From positions 1 to 54,932 of the IMG/VR virus record IMGVR_UViG_3300010413_000058: 54,932 bases of DNA; one strand, given 5' to 3'. Position 1 is the stretch's first letter. The number at the start of each line of letters is the position of its first letter. This document shows positions 23,601 through 32,300 of the stretch, one piece after another. The notes under the pieces were generated by a model. The model was not told the origin of the DNA and searched no databases. It worked only from the letters and a program-made list of their open reading frames with translations. The position numbers were made by a program, and so were the translations under genes. Source of the DNA: a virus.

Positions 23601-24626
23601 GTGGTCTATATCCACCATGATTGGCATTTTTACACTGCTATTTATAATAGGAATGTCGCCTGATTCCGGTGGGTTATTCGCTTTCAAGGTGAAACCGAAT
23701 GTATCCAAAGTATATTCGTCACCACCAAAGACGCTAAATCCTTCTGTTCCTTTAATTGTACTCCAAGTATAGGAACCTGGACTCGAACCACAACCACCTG
23801 AGCCTTCCGTCACCATACCTGGGGTAATCATAAAAAGTCTGCTATCGTAGTTTGTGGCAGCCTTGACATAGCCAATAAGGTCTTCATACGTTCCTAATGA
23901 TGGGTAACCCTGCTCATTGTATGGTTCAAAATACCAATTATCCAAATCATGCAAGTTATTCATTAATGCTTGCGCCCAAGCCTGTTGATAACTTTGCAAT
24001 GTTGAGGACGGACTTTCAAAAAACTCCATTGCACAACCATCGTCGTCGGTATCTGCATCCAAGCTGTTTTCGTTATTATCTTCACTAAACGGATTGCCAA
24101 ACCAGTTATTATCACCTGGCGTAGTTTTGAAGCAAAAATTTTCGTAGATCATCACACTTACATAGACACCTATGTCCTGCAAATCCTCAATCCTATCGTG
24201 TAGCCTAGTGAAGAAACCAGAATTAAACCCCTGTGTCAAATCGTATGTAGCTTTACCATCATTCGCAGTCCCTGGTCCTGTTCTGACATATATTTCTGGG
24301 TAACTACTATCATCACTGGTGTTATTACTGGTAGATGAAACGTCAATCCACAGGCGAATGAAGTTGTAGCCACGGGCTTGCAGAAACGTAAGATACTTGT
24401 CCCAATCAAGTGCTGAATCACCATCGTATGTGTTTCTCCCCGTACCAAGACTATGAGGATAATCACGGACTATACCGAATATCTGCGTACCGCTGAGATA
24501 CAAGGGGTTGCCGTTTTCATCAGCAAAGTATATGGGGTTCGATTTGTACACACTAATAGGTGCGGTAAAGGAAACCGCCGGAATCAACAATGCCACGATT
24601 GACAATAGTAGTATTACTCTTCTCAT
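20652..24626 (-). CDS. Secreted two-domain glycoside hydrolase (GH140/GH5-like plus GH26-like)
   Basis: A 1324-residue protein with a Sec signal peptide (residues 1-21). The first domain (about 25-500) looks like a clan GH-A TIM barrel of the DUF4038/GH140 type: YLSGTQIFGIVRDYP, RGYNFIRLWID, and FEPYNEQG with acid/base candidate Glu238. It ends with a beta domain (FNVYLPAGKYYYEWYRID). The second (about 505-1180) is GH26-like: GEMPAFVGGG, MGETNGEWF (Glu777), WYPGDDVVDVIGW (932-944), and WLAETGHG (Glu1093 as nucleophile candidate). A C-terminal Ig-like domain and a Gly-rich tail follow. It should cut beta-linked glycans such as mannan-like or related polymers; substrate specificity cannot be read. 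Confidence 0.75.
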   Translation of the reverse strand: MRRVILLLSIVALLIPAVSFTAPISVYKSNPIYFADENGNPLYLSGTQIFGIVRDYPHSLGTGRNTYDGDSALDWDKYLTFLQARGYNFIRLWIDVSSTSNNTSDDSSYPEIYVRTGPGTANDGKATYDLTQGFNSGFFTRLHDRIEDLQDIGVYVSVMIYENFCFKTTPGDNNWFGNPFSEDNNENSLDADTDDDGCAMEFFESPSSTLQSYQQAWAQALMNNLHDLDNWYFEPYNEQGYPSLGTYEDLIGYVKAATNYDSRLFMITPGMVTEGSGGCGSSPGSYTWSTIKGTEGFSVFGGDEYTLDTFGFTLKANNPPESGDIPIINSSVKMPIMVDIDHNSISQNDDDAVLPWKLFTRGYHYTNYDTPFDDWTLETTAYDDVRYSSGKIVSWTRQVFDLGGMYPDDGQSMGSGDCSTTGWCTANPGHDYIILQEANSPFNVYLPAGKYYYEWYRIDGHVNGSTGTITQTSDGSFTLDTAQGRPSYTNVAVWLTRITSDGTDADDQLVWSTDKYDANALAMLNYIWALRGTGKVIPGQWLGDGDADWDSATGSYYDYVEGSANSCDSAFGEMPAFVGGGVRRTPPWDDAFSTGLIVWNNGAFIAMSPHEFSDPWDSDCAWNLYDSSTSSVLFGCESGGKSDGTLTSNPTAQNLTDSTQNWEHNVYDGYYVVITDCDGCDAEGIEYEIQGNEATFLTTVVGSDFYNDDVRTGDSYKIIGCNYRTHTGCGDWAEVVLSPGTYASTDRFLNMVTTNAIDVAYWKEQADATVLTKLMGETNGEWFHYSKDRTDTATPAKFKAAFRRYVEVHRNFGKVTTVDGACDVDNYYAQGTLVDGIPTNAHETITFGGGATGIALYANESDFDDVVYFELTSGTWAQVSGTISGDPLGSNYSGCTVSTVPVQGLTNEIFAYQAVSQTGIQTSSDRSDWRVWYPGDDVVDVIGWTQYVGAFANFTFNPCTIKNYDSASWIDIADIWSQHATGLYYANLATNADYYNGRPYSVRVSATTLTETASIDECKDTNNTYYFQGGSASDSEYGNLYINYSNLSDPGANVDIMNSRGTTLGTDISRTKTLYDDLKEYSQAHHKILWLAETGHGADAYYDPDHPNDGCLANGKGKLNLKTEWLDIISSDFPEISLAMFWAGADGGWMCNTSTHENHSGFFGSSNSLELDEFIPLAATYSGSTPSNGAIDVDVTQTITLEIDQNQIYTNREHEYTYWAACADTGCVTKHWPAGDPWDASNLYSKTIPADTLPNGQTVYIVTKLGIDVNGSPVGGTPVIRSFSTEEEGGTGSGGVVGFEPAATGNLGLSSGASGDGAFGITSP

Positions 24627-24635
24627 ACTGCACCT

Positions 24636-26066
24636 TTATGGTTTGAATGCTGCGGTTACGCTCACCCAATTATCTGACGAAGACATACTAAATGCTTTTG
24701 CAGCCGTTGCACCTGCACTAGCCTGTTCAAAAACACCAAATGCCGCCAAGACTCCAGCACTCGTGTCCTGCTGTTCTTCTAGTATTTGTGTATCAACGCT
24801 AGGCCACGAACTTACCGATTGCACACCCGCTGTATCCTGTGATATGGCAACAAACACAAGGGAATTGTCTTGGTTGGTAGTCACTGAAGGAGCCGTGGCA
24901 GTAGAGCTTTCAGCCTCATCCTTGCCACTCACATCCAACGGAGAACCCGCTGCCCCCGTAACCCTTGCTATTGCACAAACGTAGTCGGCAGCAGCAGAAA
25001 ATGTCCAAGAATAATTTGACGGCTCACTCCCGCCGGCCACCTGGTACCAAACTGATAATGATGCGGAACTTCCATGTATGTCTTGCTGAATTACGGTAAA
25101 TTCTGAACTGTCAGAACTATGTGTTCGTCCATCATCGCTGGCTACCATCGCAACCAGTAAGTCACCGCTAGACGTTCCACTCGGTTTCGTAACTGTACAG
25201 CCAGTAGAATCGCCCTTTGCGTATTGGTAACTCTCGTAAACTGGAGTGCCTGAAGGTGGAGCTTCGCCAGGAGGTTCTATAAGAGCCGTACTGACTGTGA
25301 CTTCATCTACATAGTAATAACAGCTAGTAGTGGAATTTGAGGTATCCTCAAAGTAGATTGCCCTAACCGCATAGTCAGCGCCATCTTCATACAGGATATA
25401 GTTTGAGGAGTTGGTCTGTAACTGTGTTGGAGTGTCGGTCCACACTCGCAATTCACAGCCATTGGCTGTGTTGCGTCGCCCACGTAAAGCTATATAATAG
25501 ACATTTCCTGCTGTGAGGGTGAAATACTCGGAAGGAGAGGACGTCATATCAAAGGACAACTTTTGAACGCCTGATTCATCCCGCAGGTGAATATCACATA
25601 CTGAATTGCTGGTGTCGCTGTCGTTGATGTGTCCTATATAGCCAGAATATGCATCAGTTGGCACATCTGGGGCTTTATACCACCAGTGAAAGTATCGGTC
25701 TGTCTGGTCAGAGTTAAGAACACCCCCAATGTTACAGGCTGGATCACCATCGGTATTGCAGTTGTTATTGTTATTAACTTCTATTTCAACCGAATGAGAA
25801 AGATGTTTTGACCATGCCGTAGAGTAGGTGTTTATGTGGTTCCCACTTGCACCGCTATCGTCAATTACCCAATCATTCGAGCAGAAATCATCCGCTCCAT
25901 ATTCAAACGACTCTATGATGTCACCACCACCCCAATCAAGAGAGCCAGTACAACTGTAACCCGATTCTCCACCTCCGATGAATACAAGATTAATGCCACC
26001 AGGAAAGGCCAAACTAGGCACGGTCAATAAAAGCAGAAGAATTACGAGTGATAAATACCTTTTCAT
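24636..26066 (-). CDS. Secreted lectin-like protein
   Basis: A 476-residue protein with a Sec signal peptide (MKRYLSLVILLLLLTVPSLA, residues 1-20). Residues about 45-250 look like a concanavalin/LamG-type jelly roll: ESFEYGADDFCSNDW, FHWWYKAPDVPTDAYSGYIG, LTAGNVYYIALRGRRN, and YYYVDEVTVS. A linker is followed by a second beta domain (residues about 280-476, Ser/Thr-rich), probably another jelly roll. Cys pairs may form disulfides after export. It precedes the glycosidase gene by 9 bases. It is probably a glycan-binding or fibre-like protein; the last residue before the signal cut is Ala20. Confidence 0.6.
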   Translation of the reverse strand: MKRYLSLVILLLLLTVPSLAFPGGINLVFIGGGESGYSCTGSLDWGGGDIIESFEYGADDFCSNDWVIDDSGASGNHINTYSTAWSKHLSHSVEIEVNNNNNCNTDGDPACNIGGVLNSDQTDRYFHWWYKAPDVPTDAYSGYIGHINDSDTSNSVCDIHLRDESGVQKLSFDMTSSPSEYFTLTAGNVYYIALRGRRNTANGCELRVWTDTPTQLQTNSSNYILYEDGADYAVRAIYFEDTSNSTTSCYYYVDEVTVSTALIEPPGEAPPSGTPVYESYQYAKGDSTGCTVTKPSGTSSGDLLVAMVASDDGRTHSSDSSEFTVIQQDIHGSSASLSVWYQVAGGSEPSNYSWTFSAAADYVCAIARVTGAAGSPLDVSGKDEAESSTATAPSVTTNQDNSLVFVAISQDTAGVQSVSSWPSVDTQILEEQQDTSAGVLAAFGVFEQASAGATAAKAFSMSSSDNWVSVTAAFKP

Positions 26067-27094
26067 TAGTTACCTTCCACTATGTAAGCTGAGCACCATA
26101 TTTGAAGATAATCGATGTCTTCGCTGTCTACTGTTGCGTAAATAATACTGCCAGCCGAAATAGTTCCGCTATCAATAGTTCCGTTATCTTCGCATTCGTA
26201 CACATTGGTGCAGGTTATTGCTTCTATTGTAGTTGGCGACCCATCACTAGGGGAACTGTAATCCTTCAACGTCACTGTATAAGTCACTGTGTTGTCATCA
26301 AGTTTCAATCCGCAATCAGTTATTATTATGCCATGAGGGTAGTAATCGTCCTCTATCGGCCACAGCGGAAAAGTAGATACTGCCTGACCATCAGGGTCAA
26401 CAATCGTAGCGACTAATGGCTTATCCCTGCAGGCATATAGCCTTGACCCCACAGAATCACGGACCTCAATACAGGCATCATTGTTATCGTGAGCAATGCG
26501 GCCCTCGGCGGCTGTAGTAGGCTCGTTAGCATTCGGCAGAGTGATGTATGATACGTTCATGGTGTTTGACCAGGAGGGCGTGCCAGAGCTAACCATCAAC
26601 ACTTCGCCGTTATTACCAATGGCAAACCTGGTCAAGGTGCTTGAACTATATCTAAGCAGATCACCTTCTGCCCATCCTGAAATTGCCGCTAATTCGTCCA
26701 GTTCTGAGTCTTGAGGTTGTGCTCCTATACTCGCCACCGCTTCTGGTCCTGTTGTTGCTCCAGTTCCACCTGCTGGTATTGGTAGATTCTGCAATATCCA
26801 TCTACCATTTCCAGCTCCATCAGGATCTACTATACTAGGTAAATTTTCATCTTCACCACTATCCTCATCATATTTATAAAACAGAGGACCACCATAGGTA
26901 GAATCGGAAGGAACAACGGCGGTTTCTCCATCAATCATTCCTGTCAAATCATCTAAATCATACCCTGTGGTACAACCACCATCAATACATTTTCTGCCAT
27001 AATGTTTTTGCTGTGCCCACCCTTTACCCGGTAAAACCGTTAAAAGGAATGTGAAGAATACCAGGATCGTCATAATAGGGTATCTTCTCACCAC
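26066..27094 (-). CDS. Signal-peptide-bearing tail-fibre-like protein
   Basis: The product, 342 residues from GTG 27094, begins with a Sec signal (VRRYPIMTILVFFTFLLTVL, cut near GWAQQ). The body has the phage-fibre-type motif IPAGGTGATT (about residue 105), then repeats such as EAVASIGAQ and beta-rich regions with Cys pairs. The site AAGGAGGTGATTCTG precedes GTG 27094 (GTG 27091 is equally possible); the upstream ATG at 27124 lies before it and is rejected. A phage fibre normally stays in the cytoplasm, so the signal is unusual. Exact function is unknown. Confidence 0.6.
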   Translation of the reverse strand: MVRRYPIMTILVFFTFLLTVLPGKGWAQQKHYGRKCIDGGCTTGYDLDDLTGMIDGETAVVPSDSTYGGPLFYKYDEDSGEDENLPSIVDPDGAGNGRWILQNLPIPAGGTGATTGPEAVASIGAQPQDSELDELAAISGWAEGDLLRYSSSTLTRFAIGNNGEVLMVSSGTPSWSNTMNVSYITLPNANEPTTAAEGRIAHDNNDACIEVRDSVGSRLYACRDKPLVATIVDPDGQAVSTFPLWPIEDDYYPHGIIITDCGLKLDDNTVTYTVTLKDYSSPSDGSPTTIEAITCTNVYECEDNGTIDSGTISAGSIIYATVDSEDIDYLQIWCSAYIVEGN

Positions 27095-27107
27095 CAGAAT
27101 CACCTCC

Positions 27108-27620
27108 TTAAAGGAACAGAACACTTTCAGTTAAAACCATATTGCCCCCAGAAGCCGAGAAGTCAAACACAATCGCTTCACATTTTTCCAAATCAAATTC
27201 TCTGTAGAAATCCGTGATAGCTTCTCCACTAATAGGAACAACAGGTGTACCAAAAGTCCAAGCCTCTCCCGATGTATTAGCCTTGCAGGCTCTCACATCT
27301 ACAGTAAGTTCGGCAGCGACAGGACCAGTTCCTTTCACAAGCAGAGCAAAGCTTCTGGCAGCTTCAAAATCAAATAATTCCAAATTGAATGGTCCTGCTC
27401 TCTTCGTCTGTCCATCATTTATCGTAAGATCACTCTCGATGAGGACATCAAGTTTGGACTCTGTGGGTTCTATAGGGGCGGCAGTAGGAATATGGGAAAC
27501 AAGAGTTAGATCAGGGTCATACACATAATGGGAAACTTCCTCTGTAGCTCCATACAGAATGCTCTTTCCCCTAGCAACTAAGGTGGCTTGATCGGATCTA
27601 TCATTACGGTATCTGGGCAT
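27108..27620 (-). CDS. Phage structural-type beta protein
   Basis: A 170-residue protein that starts MPRYRNDRSDQATLVARGKS at ATG 27620 behind GGAAGGAGGTGCTGAA. It has a beta-sandwich style sequence (LDVLIESDLTINDGQTKRAG, then FALLVKGTGPVAAELTVDVR) and no signal peptide or catalytic motif. It is probably a virion or fibre-associated protein. It lies just before the signal-peptide gene group. The family is not recognised. Confidence 0.55.
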   Translation of the reverse strand: MPRYRNDRSDQATLVARGKSILYGATEEVSHYVYDPDLTLVSHIPTAAPIEPTESKLDVLIESDLTINDGQTKRAGPFNLELFDFEAARSFALLVKGTGPVAAELTVDVRACKANTSGEAWTFGTPVVPISGEAITDFYREFDLEKCEAIVFDFSASGGNMVLTESVLFL

Positions 27621-27673
27621 TTCAGCACCTCCTTCCATTTATAAAAGTATCACAAACAGTTAAACCTCGCAAT

Positions 27674-28186
27674 TTATTTTCTAATCTCCTTCTTGGCTAG
27701 ATAGAGAAGGACATACAGCATTGCTTTCAATGTGGTTTTCTGATCAGTAGTAAGGCTTCCAAATACGTTTTCAACATGAACAGGAATCTGGTCATAATTC
27801 AGGTTTTCAACTAGCTCAGTCAATCTCTGTTTCAGTTGTCTATTATCTGACATGCTAGACGCTCGGTTTGCTTGCTCAATCGTATATTCTGCATCAGACA
27901 ATAGAATTATCGTCTTCGTAACCCCGACAGATTGTAGACGCAATTTGTGACGTTCATAGTATCGCATGGAAACAGGTTGGGAACCCGCAACAGGTACAGC
28001 ATGAAGCTCAAAATTACCGTCCTTGTATCTAACGTAAATCTCACTGAGGTTCATTAGGTCAACCACTTTGCCAATTCTGTGATCAAACCTCAGTCTTTCC
28101 CATCCCACTCCTCTAGGAACAGGACCTACATTTACACCCCCTTTCCATGGTCTTACTAGAATATCCTCATTGAGTAGAACTCTCAC
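27674..28186 (-). CDS. Unknown phage protein
   Basis: A 170-residue protein with GTG 28186 and AGAGGACAGGC upstream. It begins MRVLLNEDILVRPWKGGVNV and has a helical end (NYDQIPVHVENVFGSLTTDQ). A 20-base overlap with the preceding gene suggests coupled translation. No motif, signal peptide or membrane segment is seen. It is probably part of the tail-side gene set by position only. Confidence 0.55.
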   Translation of the reverse strand: MRVLLNEDILVRPWKGGVNVGPVPRGVGWERLRFDHRIGKVVDLMNLSEIYVRYKDGNFELHAVPVAGSQPVSMRYYERHKLRLQSVGVTKTIILLSDAEYTIEQANRASSMSDNRQLKQRLTELVENLNYDQIPVHVENVFGSLTTDQKTTLKAMLYVLLYLAKKEIRK

Positions 28187-28661
28187 GCCTGTCCTCTATT
28201 TGCCCTACATCAATCGATAGAGCCGTTTCAAGTTTATCCACAACCCCACTTTCCTCCAGTGCCGACGCAAATCTGTTCATAACTAGCAGGGTATCTTGCA
28301 AGCCTTTAAATACCTTTCTCACCTGCTCTAGTTTTCTTATCACTCCCTTATTGAGAGCCGAACTCTGCGACAATCTGCTCCTCTGCTCCCCCAGAACTTT
28401 CCTCATCCCCCTGTAGACCCCTTCGTGATACTTCAAGTGTTGAGTCCAAAAGGAGGGGAGAAATACGTCTTCTTTCCTTAATTCTTTCGATGCTAGGGGC
28501 ATCCCTGTTTTGTCATCTAGCACCTTTTCCCAAGTCATCTCTACTGTCAAAGCCTTGACAACTGCCTTCTCAACCATATCCCGCACAGTGACTTCCAACT
28601 CCACTCTGACAGCCGATTTGATTGCCTCGTACAACCACTCTTTATCTTTCTTGGATAGCAT
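28167..28661 (-). CDS. Helical phage protein, possible chaperone or adaptor
   Basis: A 164-residue charged helical protein starting MLSKKDKEWLYEAIKSAVRV at ATG 28661, behind AAGGGGGGATTTT; the upstream ATG at 28727 lacks a site. A central block mentions WEKVLDDKTGMPLASKELRK, then coiled-coil-like residues to the end. It overlaps the next gene by 20 bases. It follows the collar-type fibre gene directly. No family is recognised. Confidence 0.55.
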   Translation of the reverse strand: MLSKKDKEWLYEAIKSAVRVELEVTVRDMVEKAVVKALTVEMTWEKVLDDKTGMPLASKELRKEDVFLPSFWTQHLKYHEGVYRGMRKVLGEQRSRLSQSSALNKGVIRKLEQVRKVFKGLQDTLLVMNRFASALEESGVVDKLETALSIDVGQIEDRRESSTQ

Positions 28662-28672
28662 AAAATCCCCCC

Positions 28673-29326
28673 TTATGGTATCTTGATTGGGTAAATCATT
28701 ATGCCTACCGCAGCTTGAGGTCTCCAAGTTCCTAACGACGACCCTGTTGAATGGGTTATAGTAGGATCTGGTCCATCAGTTGTATAACCAGCAGTATAAA
28801 GAGAACTACCAACAGTCCCCGACCTGGTAATCAAATTTTGGCCTACAATCGTATCCTTTGCTACTCCATAGCCTCCATAAGTGCCGGCTGTACTTGGAGA
28901 TCCTACATTCTCCAAAGTATGTGAGTGAGATGAATGATTCGGAATAGTAATATCATCTAAATTCCACTGCCCCCTCTTACCCCAGACAGAATAATCCTGG
29001 TAACCTCCCCTTAAAGCCAACACTCTATCACCATTAGCCGTATCCTCCGTAAAACCCTCTTCCTGAGCACTTGCATACACCCACATCCTCGTGATGTTAG
29101 CTTCCGTCTGATCTCTGAAAGCAATAATACCTCTCCATTGACCACTCGCTCCTCTATGTCTTAGCAAAGATCCAGTTGTATCATACCACAGTTGTCCCGG
29201 CTCTGCGCTGGGTGCCAAAGGGCCTGAAAACGATGATCTTACAGAATACAAAGCATTCTCAATAGCCAACATATCCTGCTCTGAGTCATTGGTCATCTCA
29301 AAAAGATTAGTGGCAAAATTCTGCAC
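28673..29326 (-). CDS. Tail-fibre head-type protein with a His-rich tip motif
   Basis: A 217-residue fibre-like protein. The middle has a beta fold with GQLWYDTTGSLLRHRGASG. Further on is the His motif NHSSHSHTLENVG (about 130-142), and the C-terminus RPQAAVGIMIYPIKIP closely matches the ends of phage collar and receptor-binding tips, where His pairs of this type bind iron. It lies right after the gpJ-like tail tip. GTG 29326 follows GGGAGGTGATGGAAG. Host recognition is a likely but unproven role. Confidence 0.65.
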   Translation of the reverse strand: MQNFATNLFEMTNDSEQDMLAIENALYSVRSSFSGPLAPSAEPGQLWYDTTGSLLRHRGASGQWRGIIAFRDQTEANITRMWVYASAQEEGFTEDTANGDRVLALRGGYQDYSVWGKRGQWNLDDITIPNHSSHSHTLENVGSPSTAGTYGGYGVAKDTIVGQNLITRSGTVGSSLYTAGYTTDGPDPTITHSTGSSLGTWRPQAAVGIMIYPIKIP

Positions 29327-29342
29327 CTTCCATCACCTCCCT

Positions 29343-32300
29343 CTATGTATAAAAGTTTATAGTCATAGCACTGACTAGACCTCTTATGGCCTCATTCGGG
29401 TCGAATATCTCGACTTGCATCTTGTAATATCTACCCTCAGTAATTGCAGCCAATATTTCCATCATTCTCGCTTCGTTAGCCATCTCTCCCGAATAACTGT
29501 CATCCCACATAAGTTTCATTCTAACGGTGGGAGCTGCGGTTAATTCAAGCAACTCATACCATTTCTTGCCTGTAATAACTTGGTACCATTTTTCTGAACC
29601 CGGAGGAAATAAATCTTCCCAAGTAGTTCCGCCTCCTATAGAGGAAAATGAAACATCAGCCCAAACCATCCTTGTGGCAATCGAACCAGCATCTACAATG
29701 TGACTTGTATAGATGGCATAGAGATTGTCTGCCCTAAATGATCTGTCTTGATAACCATATAAAATCCAATCAGATCCTCCCTCATCTCCATAAAACTCAA
29801 AATATGCGTCACTTACAAAGTCAAAATACCCATCATCGACAAATTCAAAATATGGATCTCCAGAACCCCCTCCACCTCCTCCCTCTATCTTAGCAGCCAT
29901 ACCGCCGCCATATTCACCACTAATATCAATCTCCCAAGCCAGAGTATTTTCCCCATCAACACTAAAATCACTTCCCTTGATACTTAGCCAATATTCATCT
30001 CCCTCTTCTACATCGAGACCACCAGCAGGCAACCTAAACGTAGTCCATTCAAATGTTGTGCCGATTCCTGTAACATCTATACCTTCCCCAGATAATATTA
30101 CAGATCCAGGATTTTCCCCGCTCATATCATAAATGTAAACACGAGCCTCCCCCGATGGGTCTCCTATTCTCATCAATTTGAATTGAAACTGGTCTATGGT
30201 GAAGTCTCTCTCTACGTTCCATTTCTGTGCATACTCATATGGGAATCCCCCTTTGTGAAATCTCTCCCCACTAACTAAACTAGAAATCCTTTCACCACTA
30301 TGTGTTCCCTGTAAGTAATCTTCGTATGAATACACCGTATGAGAAGCTCCAAAGAACTTTCCTCTAGGTATAACCTTAATATTATCAAAATAAATCGTAC
30401 CTAGATCACTCGTATTCTTACCAAATATCAGAGAAAACTCATCCTCCAGATCACTTAACGGTATTGCAAATTCGCCGGAAAACGTCTTTAATTCAGACTG
30501 ACTTGTGCCAGTTACATACCCATCCGCATACCCTCCATCCGTGACATTCCATATTCCGAAGAATATTTCCTTGTCACCTGCTGTTCCAGATTTACAATCC
30601 AACTGCACATCTAGAATAAGTTCTTCAAATAAATCTCCCATACTCTGCGAGGCAGATTGAGAGGACCCGCTAGTAGCATCCATCTCCAACATCTCACCTG
30701 ATATGCTCAGAGTACAATTCGTAGGAGTCCACCCATCAGTGTTAACACTAAAATGACCATTCCTTACCATGTTATAATAAATATCAGCCGAACCTTCAGA
30801 CGACCACCCTTTAGGAGTAGGTACTTTAGCTGTAGCCGATCTAGGGATTTCTCCATATACTTCATTATTGCTGAGAGTGTTGGCGTAGAATATGTGGGTG
30901 CCAGGCCTTACACCCTTTAGGCTGAGATTGGGAGACCTTAAGGCTCCTAAAAATACTCCACCCGTCCAAGCTCCTAATCGAAACTCATACAATTCAATGT
31001 CAGGGTCAGTTAGTTTTGTGGAATATAAATTGATTGCCTGCTCGGCGACAACTGCGGCTAGCCAGGGCAAACTGGATGGGGCAGTCACCTTTCCCGTCAC
31101 TCGGTGCTGTAATGGGGATATACTACCGAGGGCCAACTTAACACCCCATATGGAGACGGGTTGGAGTTTTATTAAATACAATTGGCCCTCTTCCACAGGG
31201 TCAATCGTAAAATTGGTATTCACATCATAGAGATACTTATAATCACTGTCTCCACTTCTCTTCACATACACTCTACAGTAATCATACCAAGGATAGTTGA
31301 TAGGCTGGTCAAAGGATATATGCAGACGGGTAAAAGTTCTTAATCTGTAATAATATGTTTCTTCGGTTATGCTTGGTCGATAAACTTCACCAGGTGATTC
31401 TCTCGGATCAACTAGGGCGGAAGAATAAACTTGATCCTCATTCAAATCATAATCATCATTATATAATACAGCATTCTCGTAGATGAAATCTATATCTACA
31501 AGACCATCAGTCCTGATCGTACTCCCTCTAACCCTGAACAACTCACCACTTATACCAAGTCCCCCTCTTCCAGTATAGCCATGCGTTATAGTAACAAGAT
31601 CGTGAGGATCAACTTGGAGTAATTCATCAGTAAATGTACCTCTAACTCCCCTATTTAATCTTGACCTCTCTAAAAAATAAACCCCAACATCTAATGCCTG
31701 CTGCTTACTCCCCATTCCTATAGCACTAAATTCTTGAATATTACCTACTACATCACCAACCTGAATATCATCTGTACTCCAATCCTTATCAGGATCAATG
31801 AACTTGACTTTGAACCCATCAGGTTTGTCCATACGAGAAGGCTCATACATCTCAATCATGGCCTTCCCCGTAGTCTCTTCTACTGCTACATGTTCATCTT
31901 TAATATGAAAGACGGGGACTTCATAATCTAAATCGGCATAGCGGAGATAAATCTTGTTGCTAAAGTGAACAAACTGACCTCTGAAAGACCTTAGAATAAC
32001 GTCAACAATGGTCTGAGAGGGAAGATCACTACCTATAGCATAGTTTAAATACCAACCTTGTAAATCACAATAGTTTGCAGCCTCAGTCCACGAATCAATA
32101 TCAATCTTAGAAACACTAACAGCCTTCCCATACCTAGTATTTGTCATATAGTCATAGAGACAGAGCACTGGATTATGGGAACCTACAGTCCAATTCAAAG
32201 GATCAGGATCAGAGAGATCAACATCTACCCAATTATAAGAAGCAGTCCTGAAATCATAAACCTTTCTTCCCTTTAGTAAATAGGTTCTGCTGGGAGTTCT

